A stretch of 64,000 nt of DNA, taken from Bombardia bombarda. Its lineage: Eukaryota > Ascomycota > Sordariomycetes > Sordariales > Lasiosphaeriaceae. Each line of letters begins with the position of its first letter. Within the stretch, counting starts at the first letter, position 1. Where the stretch lies: NCBI GenBank assembly GCA_030512295.1, contig JAULSR010000001.1:8331001-8395000 (forward strand), read 5' to 3'. Position numbers and translations under genes: made by a program. The notes below the pieces were generated by a model. The model saw only the letters and a list, made by a program, of their open reading frames with translations, did not search any database and was not told the DNA's origin. Of the stretch, positions 20,977 through 32,585 are shown piece by piece.

Positions 20977-22635
20977 ATGGAAGCCATCAGCGATGATGCC
21001 TTCAATGTCCCCGACTCGACCGACTGGATAGGCACGCCGCTGTTGGGACTGATGCAGGTCGAACAGGCTTTTCGCTGCCACGTTTGCAAAGACTTCTACA
21101 ACTCGCCCATGCTCACGTCCTGCAACCACACATTTTGCTCCATATGTATCCGGAGATGCCTGTCCGTGGACGGCAAGTGTCCGCTATGTCGGGCGTCCGA
21201 CCAAATCTCCAAGCTGCGAGGGAACTGGGCGCTGCGCGAAGCTGTCGACGCCTTCGTCAAGTCAAGAGACGCGATACTTCAGTTCGCCAGAAAGCCTGTC
21301 ACTGCGACACCGACGGCAGATCTGCCGTCGCCTAAGAGGAAAGCTGTTCAGATCGACGATGGAGAACGGGCAAATGCACAGGAAAATAAGAGGCCTAGGA
21401 TGTCTACGAGAGCAAGCAAGGCCAAGTCAGCCGAGACCACAGCAGCGATGATGCGGGACGAGATCGATGTGCCTGCGAGCAAAGACGCAATGGACTTTGA
21501 ACCCGGTATGGCCAGCCAGCGCATGTCATAACTTTTGAAAACCATCACTAACATCTCACTTATAGATGACGGGCTTGTAGCATGTCCTATATGCTGGTCC
21601 CGAATGAAGGAATCACAAGTAGACAAACACATCGACAAATCATGCCCAGGCACTCCACAGCCGCAGCGCCCGACACCACCAGTCCATGATTATCACCTTC
21701 CTGATAATCGATATACACACGATTATCATCTTCCTGATAATCAATACAAAGCGCCAGTACAAGATCATCACCTACTTGATAGTCGATACCCACCTTTAGT
21801 GTCCCAGAGGCCCTCACGTGGCAATACCAACAATGACAGCCACGTCCCACCAAATCCCACATGGAAACCATCACCACCACCAGCCAAAATCCCAGAGCGC
21901 CTCCCAGCCCTCAATTATTCCGTATTAAAAGACACAGCCCTCCGCAAAAAGATGACCGAACTCGGCCTCTCCGCCGCCGGCCCGCGCCAGATGCTCGAGC
22001 GCCGCCACCAAGAATGGATCACCATCTGGAACGCAAACTGCGACTCGGCACGTCCAAAATCACGATTCGATCTCATGCGCGACCTAGAGGTGTGGGAGAA
22101 GACGATGGGAACCCGAGCACCCACGGTATCCAGGGCAGCCAACATGGGCGCGCAGATCAAGGACAAGGACTTTGACGCCGCCGCGTGGGCTGCAAAGCAC
22201 GACACGTCTTTCAAGGATCTGATCGCAAATGCACGGCGATCTAAAATGAAGGCTGATCCTCCCAGACCAAAACCAGAGCCAGAACCAGAGTCGGCAGGAC
22301 CGGTGGATGATGATGAGGCTAACGGGGATCTGAAACAGCCGCCGCCGACCGAGCTAGCTCGCGCTGTTGGCAGCAGTGCTGGTGGAGAGGAGGACCAAAG
22401 GGGGGCAATTATTATTGATGATGCTGCTGCGTTGCCCCCGCAACGGCAATCTAATTATAATCCAAATCTGCCCGAGATGGCGTTTGTGGATCTCACGGAG
22501 CCACCATCAAGTCAACCCGAACTTCCGGTACCAGCGGCGCCGGCGGGAGGACAAGGAGTCGTCGGTAACGGCGTCGTACCGGGGCAGCAACCACCATCAC
22601 CATCGACATTTTCTTCAAGTTCTCATCCACAATAA
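20977..22635 (+). CDS. RAD18: RAD18, E3 ubiquitin ligase for PCNA
   Basis: Rad18 with Rad6 monoubiquitinates PCNA at stalled forks and starts translesion synthesis. Exons are 20977-21505 and 21566-22635, phase 1, giving 532 residues; the intron is 60 nt with an ATAG acceptor. The RING finger is at residues 34-72 (CHVCKDFYNSPMLTSC, HTFCSICIRRC, CPLC). The Rad18 UBZ finger follows the intron (ACPICWSRM, HIDKSCPG, about 182-205). The SAP DNA-binding helix pair is at about 292-340 (YSVLKDTALRKKMTELGLS). The segment ending near residue 430 (AAWAAKHDTSFKDLIANAR) fits the Rad6-binding helix. Between UBZ and SAP there are three near-repeats of YHLPDN(R/Q)Y encoded by DNA with perfect hairpins; this is unusual for the family. 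The Pro/Gln-rich tail is not conserved. Confidence 0.94.
21688..21742 (+). repeat. Two perfect 8-bp hairpins in RAD18 coding sequence
   Basis: GATTATCA (21688-21695) pairs with TGATAATC (21702-21709), and the same arms recur at 21721-21728 and 21735-21742, each with a 6-base pyrimidine-rich loop. They encode tandem DYHLPDN peptides. A weaker third copy follows near 21764. Confidence 0.85.
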
Positions 22636-23165
22636 CAGTTGTTCAATTGCCGCAGGTCAACAAAAGCACGAGCCCCTTTACAAGGGAGAACAAACAACCA
22701 AGCAAACCAAAAGTCGGTTTAAACCGTGGGTGACGCGCATATATACGGACATAGTGCATACATGCTTCGTGATGTCATTAATGTTGGCTACCTAGCCCAT
22801 GTAGATTTTGCGTCAAGTGGCACTGCCGTGTGCGCACATTGTACATATCCTGTATGTACCTAGCCAAACGTGCATATGACGAGGCGATGGATAGACTGAG
22901 AGAGTGTACATAACAATTAGTATAGAAAATCAGCGCGCCGTAGCCGTCGTTCTGGTCACCAAGACAACGCTGTCTTGAAGCGCGATGTAGATAGATGCCA
23001 TCTGCGTCCGTATTGGTAGACAGACGCAAGGCATATCCACAGAGTAAGTTTATGAAAGATAGCATTCAAGCCATCAGTATGAAACTAGTAAAAACCACCA
23101 AAATATTAGCAAACCCAAACACCGCTCCTCAAAATAGAAACAAGGAAAAAAAACAAGAAGTGATC
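22636..23165. other. Intergenic between convergent RAD18 and CHMP7
   Basis: This stretch holds the 3' untranslated regions of two converging genes. It is AT-rich near 23080-23160. Nothing else was recognised. Confidence 0.55.
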
Positions 23166-24623
23166 TCAGCTAGCAGCCTGCGGCTCCGGCCGTTCCTCCA
23201 GGGACATACTACTCATCATGCTCTCCGCCAGCTCTTCGCGCGCCTCCTGCTTCTCCCTCTCCTCTCTCTCCCTCTCAGGCCGCAATCTCTCCACCGCATC
23301 GAGCCTCTTGCGCATCTCCTCCGCCTCTCTCGCCTGCTCCGCCTCCTTGCGAACCCTCTCCGCCTCGGCCACCCTGGCCTGCTCCGCGCCCTCGAGCGCC
23401 GCGAGCTCGTCGTCAATCTCGCCCTCGTCAACCACCACGCCGCCGGACTCGGCCAGGATGGAAGTGACCTCGTCGGCGGCGGCCATCTGGTCGCGCAGGC
23501 GGTCGACGACCTCCTCGACGCGCTCGGCGCCGCCGACCTGCGCGTGCAGGCTGCGCAGGGCCTCGCCGCTGGCCTCCATCACTCGCACGAGCTGCACGTT
23601 GTCGGCGGCCTGCTCGATCTTGGCTGCTACCTCTTCGAGCTGGTGCACGGTGGCGAAGCGGCGCTCGAGGGTTGTCTCGGCGAGCTTCTTGGACTTGAGC
23701 GCGGCGAGCGCGGCGATGCGGTTCTTTTTAGCGACGGCATCTTTTGCGGCGTGGGTGAGCTCGTCGATGCGGGCGCTGAGGAGGGAAGTTTGGTGGGTGA
23801 GGTAGATGAGGAGCTCTTTTAGCTGGGCGATGGAGGCGTCTTCTTCTGTGATTGCGGCCTCGATGGGTTGCCCGGGGGGCTGGATCTTGACTGTGTTGCC
23901 GTCGTAGAGGATGGCGCCCTTGTCGCGCGAGAGGAAGTGGAGGAGCACGTCCATGTCTGTGTTAGAGAGTTGCTTGCCCTCGACGAGCTGGTCGTTGAAG
24001 GTGCGGTAGAAATGCGCTTTAGAAAAGGTACGCTCGAAGCGGGACTCGGCGGCGGCGGCGGCGCTCTTGCTGGCTTGGAACTGCTTGCCCGCCTCTTCCA
24101 CGTTGGCGATGACGACGAACTGGCCCGCGGGCAGTTTGTCGCTCTTGAGGATGTCTGACACACCCAGCTGCTTCATGGTCCAGGATGCGAGGTTCCATAC
24201 GGACCAGGGCCGTGCGTAGATGCTGCTTTTGGCTGTGAGGAAGTCGTGCAGCGGCATCAGGTCCTTTTGCGAGAGGGCCTCGCGGACGACGGCGCCTAGG
24301 GCCAGGGGCTGGCCGTATTGGTTGGACTCAAGGGCGCGGAGGAGCTGCTCGTCGCAGTTGAGCACGAGCAGGTTGGGCGACGCGGCGCGTGCCGAGGGTG
24401 CCAGCCCGGAGCGGGCGATGCGCGCGAGGGCTCGGCGCCATGCTGATACGTTGGCTTGGTATCCGTCTGGGTTGAGAGTTCGCTGAGACTGGAAGTCGGA
24501 GTATAATGCAGGCAGACGGGCTCTGAGAAAGGAGTCAGTATTTACGGCGTGTTATGCAAAACGGCAAACACACTTTCTAAATGAGGCCTCGTTTTCGACG
24601 AGATAGTCAAGTAGCTGGCTCAT
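23166..24623 (-). CDS. CHMP7-like ESCRT-III protein
   Basis: CHMP7 recruits ESCRT-III to the inner nuclear membrane for envelope sealing and surveillance; its yeast counterpart is Chm7. Exons are 24574-24623 (50 nt, start MSQLLDYLVENEASFR) and 23166-24522, phase 2, giving 468 residues against 453 in human CHMP7. The N-terminal half has winged-helix-like features (LHFLSRDKGAILYDGNTVKIQPP closes it). The C-terminal half is an Snf7 coiled core, about residues 245-400 (IDELTHAAKDAVAKKNRIAA, LKSKKLAETTLERRF, VEEVVDRLRDQMAAADEV). The acidic/basic tail ends ESMMSSMSLEERPEP, a likely MIM1-type Vps4-binding motif. The family call is firm from the domain order; the nuclear-envelope role is inferred from homologues. 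Confidence 0.87.
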
Positions 24624-25628
24624 GGCTGTGGGAGCAGTCTCAGTATGATTGTTGCAAACGTAAGTAGGTACCTATAGAGATAAGGTGATCAGATGGGAGA
24701 GACCTAAGACCTAAGCACGACCTTGCGCCTTCCAGGAGCTATGGTGGTGGAAAGGATCGTTGGGCGACACTTGAAGCAATGCCGGAAATTTCTAGCGAAG
24801 GCCTAATGATATATACGCAGGTACAGTGCAAAAAGGACACTACTGGTATGCTTGCATGAGGTTAGGTTGAACTTAAGTTCAACACGCGACCCGCCGCAAG
24901 GCAGCAATAACAAAGAGCTGAAAAATCGCGGTCCTTTTTCAGCCTAGACAAACAAATCTGATGCCTGAGTTGTGAGCAGAAATGGCCTGGCTGCTTCTGG
25001 GCTCCGGGCGACGAATGGATTCCCGTTCAACGACAATGACATGACGTGCACTTACTGGTTGCTGGCTGCTGGTGCTGCAGGCTGCAGGCTGCAGACTGCG
25101 GATGGACGTGTTTCCTTATCTTATCCGCGCGCAGTTCCCAGCAGCCCCAGTCAAGCGATCTGGGCCCCTGGGGAAAACGAGGGGCAACGATTGACATCAC
25201 TGACTGTGGCGGTGCACTCCCTTTTTACAGTGAGTGTGGCACGAGCTCAGGGGGGGCCTCCAACCAGTGACGACTGACGACCCAACATGCACGATGCGGA
25301 AAGATGTCACCGGACAGCTCTTGGATTCTTGGCCAAGTGGGAAGACACTGTCGGGCAGATTGGCCACTGCCGAACAGATTGTGAGACTGACCACCAAACT
25401 AGTGGAAGTAAATTGGCTCGATTGATAGGCCTAGAGAGAAAGAGACTGAGACAAGTTCCCGCCATCTTTTGCATAATACATATGTAGATCAAAGCCCGCG
25501 ACTTCTCTCCGTCGCATCTCTCCCCTCCCTCCTTCATCTTACACCAACCTCCAGAAAACCAATTCTCCAACCTTTCAGTCCTACCTAAATCAGTGGCAGC
25601 AGCATCTGCACTTGCTACCACCGCCACC
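24624..25628. promoter_or_regulatory. Divergent CHMP7/unknown-gene promoter region
   Basis: This 1-kb gap includes a perfect palindrome TAGGTACCTA at 24665-24674 and a small CTGCAGG repeat at about 25074-25093. Plus-strand open frames of about 100 codons between 24970 and 25490 show no family features. Confidence 0.45.
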
Positions 25629-26876
25629 ATGCTTGAATACTTTGCATATAAAAAGTTTAAAAAGAACAAGGCCGAGAAGAAGGAAAAGGGCAAGGAGAGT
25701 GCAGCGCCGCTAGCGGCAGCGGGAGCATCAACACCAGCACCAGCAGCTTCTCCCAAGCGGGCCAGCACCAGCAAATCGCACTCACATTCTTCCCACCTCC
25801 ACAACCCATTGACACCGCCGGCCACACCACTGCTCGACGATGATGACGAGCGCTTCCTGGAGCGCCTGACCTCCGGCGGCCATCCCCACGACGACACAGA
25901 CGATGCAGGATCCCGCCCGCCCCTCCCACCACGGGTCAAGACCCCCGACCTGACGTGGGACAGCGACAGCGAGTCCTTCCGCAAGATGCCAGTCGGCGAC
26001 ACCACCACCACCAAGGAAGAGGACCCCAAAAAAGCCAACCGCCTCACCCTCCTCCTCCGCAAAGCCACCACCAAGAAATCCGGCCTCAACCCCAACAAGT
26101 CCCAACAACAACAGCTCACCGTCCCCACCCCCGAAGCCACCCGCGAGAAAGACGACCTCTCCCGCGTCCTCGACGAGCTCAGCCTCTCCGCCCACAACAA
26201 CAAGGCATTCTCCCTCTCCACCGAGTCCACCGAGCTCGTGCACAAATTCACCCTCGTCCTCAAGGACCTCGTCAACGGCGTCCCCACCGCCGTCAACGAC
26301 CTCACCTCCCTCCTCGACGACCCCGACGGCAAGCTCGCCAAGAACTACGAGAAGCTCCCCTCCTCGCTCAAGAAGCTCGTCACCCAGCTGCCCGAGAAGC
26401 TCTCCTCCACGCTCGCGCCCGAGCTGCTCGCCGTCGCGGCTGAAGCCCAAGGCCTAGGCGCCGCTGATGCCGCCGCGTCAGGCGGGCTCAAGGGCGCGGC
26501 CAAGCGTCTGCTCACCCCCAAGAACCTCAAGGAGATTGTGACCAAGCCGGGCGCGGTGGTGAGCATGCTCAAGGCGATCATGAATGCGCTCAAGGTGCGC
26601 TGGCCGGCGTTTATCGGGACCAATGTCATTTGGAGCTTGGCGCTGTTTTTGCTGTTGTATGTGCTGTGGTATTGCCACAAGAGGGGCAGGGAGGTGAGGC
26701 TGGAGAAGGAGAGCGTGGAGAATGTCGTTGATGGCGCGGGACGGGTGGAGGAGTTGCCGGATGATTTGGCGCTGCCGGCGCCGGCCTCTAGTGAGGGTTT
26801 GGGATCGGGAGCGGCTAAGACGCCGACGCCGGTTGTGATTGAGCCGGCGGCGGGTGAGGGGGCCAGCAGACGTTAG
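25629..26876 (+). CDS. Unrecognised fungal protein with a C-terminal membrane segment
   Basis: The ATG at 25629 has a strong context (CCACCATGC); the frame is open a little further up without a Met, so this start is preferred. It is intronless, 415 residues. The N-terminus is strongly basic (KKFKKNKAEKKEK). A disordered Ser/Pro/His part follows, then a helical middle (about 180-290) with repeated LLDDPDGKLAKNYEKLPSSL-type amphipathic helices. One transmembrane segment lies at about 328-352 (NVIWSLALFLLLYVLWYC), followed by a basic stop-transfer (HKRGREVR) and a short acidic tail. This suggests a membrane-anchored protein with most of its mass in the cytosol. No enzyme motif is seen and I do not recognise the family. 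Codon use is like its neighbours. It diverges from CHMP7. Confidence 0.75.
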   Translation: MLEYFAYKKFKKNKAEKKEKGKESAAPLAAAGASTPAPAASPKRASTSKSHSHSSHLHNPLTPPATPLLDDDDERFLERLTSGGHPHDDTDDAGSRPPLPPRVKTPDLTWDSDSESFRKMPVGDTTTTKEEDPKKANRLTLLLRKATTKKSGLNPNKSQQQQLTVPTPEATREKDDLSRVLDELSLSAHNNKAFSLSTESTELVHKFTLVLKDLVNGVPTAVNDLTSLLDDPDGKLAKNYEKLPSSLKKLVTQLPEKLSSTLAPELLAVAAEAQGLGAADAAASGGLKGAAKRLLTPKNLKEIVTKPGAVVSMLKAIMNALKVRWPAFIGTNVIWSLALFLLLYVLWYCHKRGREVRLEKESVENVVDGAGRVEELPDDLALPAPASSEGLGSGAAKTPTPVVIEPAAGEGASRR

Positions 26877-27533
26877 GAAGGTGTTGGCGTCTTCGGGTGG
26901 GCGGCTGCGCAGGAAGGGAATAGGTGGTGGAAATGGGTGTGTGGAGGATTAACTGGCGACAAAAAAAGTGAAGCGGCTACTGCGACGGATTGATGGACTA
27001 TGAGGAAACGATACCCCCTAATTTTGTTGTTGTTATTTTTGTTTATGAGTCATGGAGGATGGTAGTTCGGATGGGTTCACGCTCTTTGGGATGTTAGGCA
27101 CCGAGGTCGGTTATAGGATGAAAGTTAAAAGGGGAATGAAATAGGCAGATAATCACAGTAATGGACAATGCCACATGTTTTCGGTGTTGAAACTTTCATA
27201 AACATTAACACAAAGTATCACTTTCTTCAAAATGATATTGTTAACAAGACAACTGTATAATGGTGAAACACAGCAGGTTGTGTATTTGAATTAAAAATAA
27301 AATGTATCAGTGGGTATCTATATGAATCCAGGCTTATCGAGGCTCAACTCTGTCGCCATAAGCTTTTCACCTACCTATGCCCTCCCTATATCATCTAAAT
27401 CACTCCGTACGCCCAAATCACCACCCCAGGGTGTCAATTCCAGAATATTTCTTCCTTCTCCACACCTTTCCAAGCCATCAAGCATCTATCGCTGATCCCT
27501 CCAGTGACGAGTCCTTTTTGTGGGGGATGACTT
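26877..27533. other. Intergenic between convergent genes
   Basis: This stretch is AT-rich with the 3' ends of the membrane-protein gene and BRE2. No coding region is supported. Confidence 0.5.
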
Positions 27534-29394
27534 CTAGTCATCCTGCACGAGTTCCTTGATCTCCTCCCTAGCCCCACCAGCCACCAGCCCGGCCACCTCG
27601 CCGGCCTTCTCGTCCTTGTACGAGCGATCCACGACCTTGCAACCGTCTTCGATCCAAAATCCGACCTCGTCGACGATGTCAAATACGATATCCTCGACAA
27701 TTTGGTCCGCGTAGCGGTCACTTACCGGCCGCGCCTCATTTCTGGGGATTGTTTTAGGCTGTTCGGACCCAGACCCGCCCTCGTCGCCAACACCATTGCT
27801 GCCAGCATCCTTCATTTCGGTATCCCCAGCCTCCATTGGCTGCCCATTCAAGCTCGACGACTCAAGCACTGGGGCGGGAACCAAAAGTCTGGCCCAAAAT
27901 TTACTTCTACCGCGCCACCACGAAAGACGCTCACCGCGGGGTAGTATCCCAGCGATCCGTCGTCAGGGCAGTCACGCCCGGCAGGCTGAGTGGGTTGTGG
28001 GGGCTTCTTGGACGCTGGAGGCAGGAAGGCGAGCAGGCCCGTCCAGGCTGTGCCCATCAACACGCCGTTCTTGTACACCTTGACATGTGAATTCGGTAGC
28101 GTGCGCAAGGCAGGGACGGGGTGGTTCGGGTTGGGCTTCTCGGGTGACCCATGAGACCCCGAAGAACTCATAGGCGACGGGTTCATGAGGTCTTCGAGCT
28201 CCTTGACGGTGTGGTAGTCGCTCTCCTCAAAGTAAATATGCGACTTGAAGCGGATGGGGATCCTGTCGCGGATAATGTTTGACGCCTCTGCGCCGTGGTC
28301 CGCGCCCTCGTCCAGCAGGTCGACGGCGGGGTTGTACTGCCCCAGCACGACCTTACGGTGGAGGCTTTCAGAGGGCAGCTGAATCTCCAGGCCGATGACG
28401 TCGCCTTCGCGCAGGTCCTCGCCGGGCGGGAAGAAGTCCTTGGGTCGGGACATGTGCACCTTTTGGCCGGCTACATCCCGGATGCCGTAGCTGTATGCGT
28501 CGAAGCCTACTGGCGCGTCTAATGAGGCCTCTCTGCGGGCCCAGCCGACTCGTACGTGGCCGTGCGATTCGGGGTCGTCGGCCCCGCGCTTCTTGAGGAT
28601 GCCGCGCGTGATTTTGCATTCCCAGTACCACCGCCCCTCTCTGACAGCGACATTGGCGCGCGCCATTCTAAACCCTTTGTAGGACGTGACGTGGCTGCCC
28701 GCCTTGTCGAAAAAGATGTGTGAAGCCGTGTCCTCGAAGCTCATATGCGCCCCGTAGGGCTCCGGTTCGGTTTGCCGGTAGAAGAACATGGAGGGGAATG
28801 CGGGATCTGCGATGCAGTGGGTATAATGATAATTCTTTTTGTTGAAGACACTGTAACCGGATCTTAGCAGAGGGTTCATATCCGTAGATTCTTGTGATTG
28901 CTCACTCACTGTTCAGATGTCTCAAAAAACTCGATCGTCTTGCCGTCTAGGTCTTCCACCTCGTGATGGCTCATAAAGACGGGGGCGCGCGACTGCTCAA
29001 AGTCGGAGGGCTTTGGGCGTGCGAGAGTATATCGCATGGGAGCCGCCTCGCCAGCGGGCACATCTCTCCTCTGCTTGGGGTCTGGCGTGGCTCTCGAGCT
29101 GTCGAGGCCGCCGCCGCCGCCGCCGCCGCCCACGGTGGCCTTGGACTCACGCTTCTTAAGCGAGTCCTTTTTTGTTCTCTTCTCGCGGGACATGGCGGAC
29201 TGTGTTTCGTCGGAGATGAGGTTTTGAACTTTTTGAAGCGTCGCCTTTACTTCGCGATTCAGCGGAGACGAGACGGCCAGGCTGTAGTCGTCTTCAATGG
29301 TGCGCTTCTGGGGAACGGTGGAGGAGAGGCCCAGCCCGGCAGAGGGGGTGGACTCTCTCAAAGGGGAGCTAACGTCGGTTGCCATTGTCGACAT
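27534..29394 (-). CDS. BRE2: COMPASS subunit Bre2/Ash2 (SPRY domain)
   Basis: Bre2 (Ash2) supports Set1 in methylating histone H3 Lys4. Exon 1 is 28910-29394, donor GTGAGT, and the next exon starts at 28850 with phase 2 (VFNKKNYHY). A Gly run of eight is encoded near 29104-29127. The SPRY domain covers the central 300 residues (GRWYWECKITRG, GHVRVGWARREASLDAPVGF, DAYSYGIRD, GYYPAVSVFRGGAVEVNFGP). After FWFPP the frame closes within eight codons, yet the conserved C-terminal helix (RPVSDRYADQIVEDIVFDIV) lies downstream in another frame, down to the stop at 27534. Two models fit: a 71-nt intron 27799-27869 with a weak GTGCTT donor (576 residues), or one G missing from the run at 27871-27874 (600 residues). 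The second gives a smoother join. The identity is secure; the 3' structure is not. Confidence 0.85.
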
Positions 29395-30111
29395 CGATGG
29401 GCGTGTGGCAAGTGCGAACTATAACGAAAGGATGATGCAGTTTATTCGCAGTTTATTCAGTTGATTGTGGTCGGGCGTCCCACGGGTGGAGGCGGAGGAG
29501 CATGGGGCTGCAAGGCAGAAGTATACCAAGACTCCAGAGATTAATGATAGATATGTAAAGCGAAAGGAATTGGGTTTGTATTCAGACCACAAACGTATAA
29601 TAAAGCAAGCTTGTAGCTTCCGTACTGTTTCTGCTGTTCGATCTCAATTAAAATGCTAATGCGCCTGCCTTGCGTAGGCATTCAAGCACTTCCAAGTCCT
29701 CAATTGAACAAGTCCACGTTCTCTGCGACAGCGGGCAGCGGCGCGCAGCTAGAGGCACTAAGACGCGACAAAATAGACAGGGATGTGGATGGCTGGGAGC
29801 TGTGGCTGTTGAAGCTTTGGCCAATCACGGGTCAGCTAGACACCTAGTTTTTATCCAAGACGTCCTCTGGCAGCCGTGCCTCAGCGGTCCAGCCGCTACC
29901 AAAAGTACGCCACATCCATGTCCGCTGCTGCATGTTCATCGCGGTCGGATTGACAGCCGTGATTTTTCCATTACCATTCCATTCATTTCAATACCTTTGA
30001 CGCGACATCATCGACGACTTTCTCAACTAAGCTACTACACACATACACACAAACATTCTCGTCTCAAACAAATCCCCACAACGATAAGGCAGCGGCCGTG
30101 CGACAGAAAAG
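29395..30111. promoter_or_regulatory. Divergent BRE2/CEF1 promoter region
   Basis: This 717-bp gap separates two divergent genes. Open frames on the plus strand (29465-30155) lack coding features. No specific element was recognised. Confidence 0.45.
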
Positions 30112-32585
30112 ATGCCCGTGGTCAAGGGAGGCGTGTGGACCAACATCGAGGATGAGATCCTCAAGGCCTCGGTCAGCAAATATGGCCTGAACCAGTGGGC
30201 GCGTGTCTCTTCGCTGCTCGCGCGCAAGACCCCCAAGCAGTGCAAAGCCAGATGGAACGAATGGCTCGACCCCAGCATCAAGAAGATCGAATGGAGCAAG
30301 GAGGAGGACGAGAAGCTGCTGCATCTGGCCAAGCTGATGCCCACACAATGGCGTACCATCGCCCCCATCGTCGGCCGGACCGCGAACCAGTGTCTGGAGC
30401 GCTACCAGAAGTTGCTCGATGAGGCCGAGCAGCGAGAGGCATCCACGTTAGGCCTGATGGGCCCCGATGACGGCGAAGCCCAGGCCCCATCCGCTGACGA
30501 CGTCCGCCGTTTGCGACCCGGCGAGGTCGACCCCGACCCCGAGACCAAGCCCGCCCGGCCCGACACGATCGACCTCGACGAAGACGAGAAGGAGATGCTG
30601 AGCGAGGCCCGCGCGCGTCTGGCAAACACACAGGGAAAGAAGGCGAAACGGAAGGCCCGCGAGAGGCAGCAGGAGGAGTCCCGGCGGCTGGCAGCCCTGC
30701 AGAAGCACCGGGAGCTGAAGACGGCCGGCATCAACATCAAAGTCAAGACAGAGAAGAAGGGGCAGATGGACTACAACGCCGACATCCCCTTCGAGAAAAA
30801 AGCCGTCCCCGGCTTCTACGACACGACCGAGGAGATACGGCGCAACGAGTACCAGAACGCCACCTTCGACCCCAAGAAGCAGCAGGTCGGCAACAAGCGC
30901 AAGGGCGAACAAGATGACGAGGCCAAGCGCAAGAAGCAGAAGGGCAACAAGGACGCGACGTCGACATCCATCCAGGCCGCCCTCAAGGCCGGCCAGATGC
31001 AGAAGCTGCGCGAGGCAGAGCAGAGCAGCAAGCGCAGGGCGCTCGTCCTGCCGACGCCCCAGGTCAGCGACGGCGAGCTCGAGGAGATTGTAAAGATGGG
31101 CATGGTTGGCGAGCGCGCCAACACGCTCGCCCGCGAGAGCGAGAACGAGGCCACCCGCGGCCTCGTCAACAGCTACTCGGCCCTCCACACCAACGCGCCC
31201 ATCCGCACGCCCATGGCCCCCGCGCAGGAAGACCACATCGCCAACGAGATCCGCAACATCCGCGCCCTCACACAGACGCAGTCGTCTCTCCTCGGCGGCG
31301 AGAACACGCCGCTGCACGAGGGCGCAGGGTCCACTGGCTTCGACTCCATCGCGCCCCGGAAACAGGTCATGTCCACGCCGAACCCCCTCGCCACCCCGCT
31401 GAGGTCTGGCGCTGCCAGCGGCGGCGTCGGCGCAACCCCCCTCCGCCCCGGCCAGACGCCGCTGCGGACGCCGCGGGACAGCTTCGCGCTCAACGCTGCG
31501 GCTGAGGACGAAATGTCCATGGTCGGCGCCACGCCGCGCGACGTCAAGATGCGCGAGCTGTCGATCCGCCACCAGCTCAAGCAGCGCCTGTCGGCGCTGC
31601 CCAAGCCCAAGGAGACGGAGTGGGATCTCGAGCTGCCCGACGAGCAGGCGGAGCCCAAGACGGCCGAGGAGATGGAGGAGGACGCGGCAGACCGCGATCG
31701 CAGGGATCGCGAGATCCGCGAGGCGCGCGAGCTGCTGGAGCGCAAGAGGAGGACGCAGGTCATGCAGCGCGATCTGCCGAGGCCGATCGATGTGGACTAT
31801 AACGGGCTCGTGCAGCAGCTGTCTGCCGGGGTTGAGGATCCGGCCGCGGCGCTGGTTGCGCGCGAGGCGGCGCTGCTGATGGCGAGTGATGCGGCGCGGT
31901 TCCCGCTGCCTGGGGCGGCGGCTGCAAGTAAGGCGTCGGAGGTGGAGCTGCAGCAGATGGAGGATAATGCGCTGGCTGAGGCGAGGCTGCAGGTTTTGAT
32001 GGAGGTCAGGGATAAGGTGAAGCCCGAGTTGGTGCAGGCCGCGTGGAACAGGAGCAATAGCAAGTCGTTGCTACTTGGGCTTGGGTACTATGATGACGAG
32101 GAGGATGAGGAAGAGGAGCAGGTGGCTGTTATGCAGAATGCGCTTGATGTACGTTTTGATTCCCCAAACCCACCTTCTCAAATTGTATCCACGAGACTAA
32201 CAAAACATAACAGGAGGTCCTAGAATCCGTCATAGACTCGGCCGAGAAGGGCAACAAGCTGGAGAAGAAGCTGAACCTGCACCTCGGCGGCTACAAGAAC
32301 CGGGCAGAGATGCTGCACAAGAAAATTGCAGAGGCGCACGAGGCCCTGGCCAAGGCGACCGATGCGCTCAGCGGCTTCCAGGTGCTGCAGAGCTCGGAGA
32401 CGGCGGCGATCAGGAACAGGCTGGTGGCGGTGCGTGCCGAGGTTGGGTTCGTCAGCACGAGGGAGAGGGAGGCACAGGAGCTTTATAGGAGGGTGAGGGA
32501 TGAGCTGAACGATTTGACACTGAGTAACAGTGAGAATAGGGGGGAGGGGGTGGTGGTGAGGGAGAATGGGGTGGGGGTTGTTTAG
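30112..32585 (+). CDS. CEF1: CEF1/CDC5, Myb-type splicing factor of the NineTeen complex
   Basis: Cef1/Cdc5 is a core component of the Prp19 (NineTeen) complex that activates the spliceosome. Exons are 30112-32148 and 32214-32585, phase 0 (GTACGT donor, ATAACAG acceptor), giving 802 residues. Two Myb repeats fill residues 3-105 ([20 protein letters not shown] and [20 protein letters not shown]). A basic, Lys/Arg-rich nuclear region (about 175-295) follows, with [14 protein letters not shown] and [16 protein letters not shown]. The central Myb-Cef region has TP-rich motifs ([22 protein letters not shown]) that are phosphorylation sites in homologues. The C-terminal helices (after the intron: [18 protein letters not shown]) match the Prp19-interacting coiled coil. 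A 374-codon frame on the other strand is a GC-bias shadow. Confidence 0.94.

Noticed and set aside
27840..27869. 30-nt intron in BRE2
   Set aside because: It is too short for splicing and, being a multiple of three, would not restore the frame.
30448..31572. 374-codon frame antisense to CEF1
   Set aside because: It is the mirror of a GC-rich coding sequence with strong third-position bias and has only low-complexity Leu/Val/Arg content.
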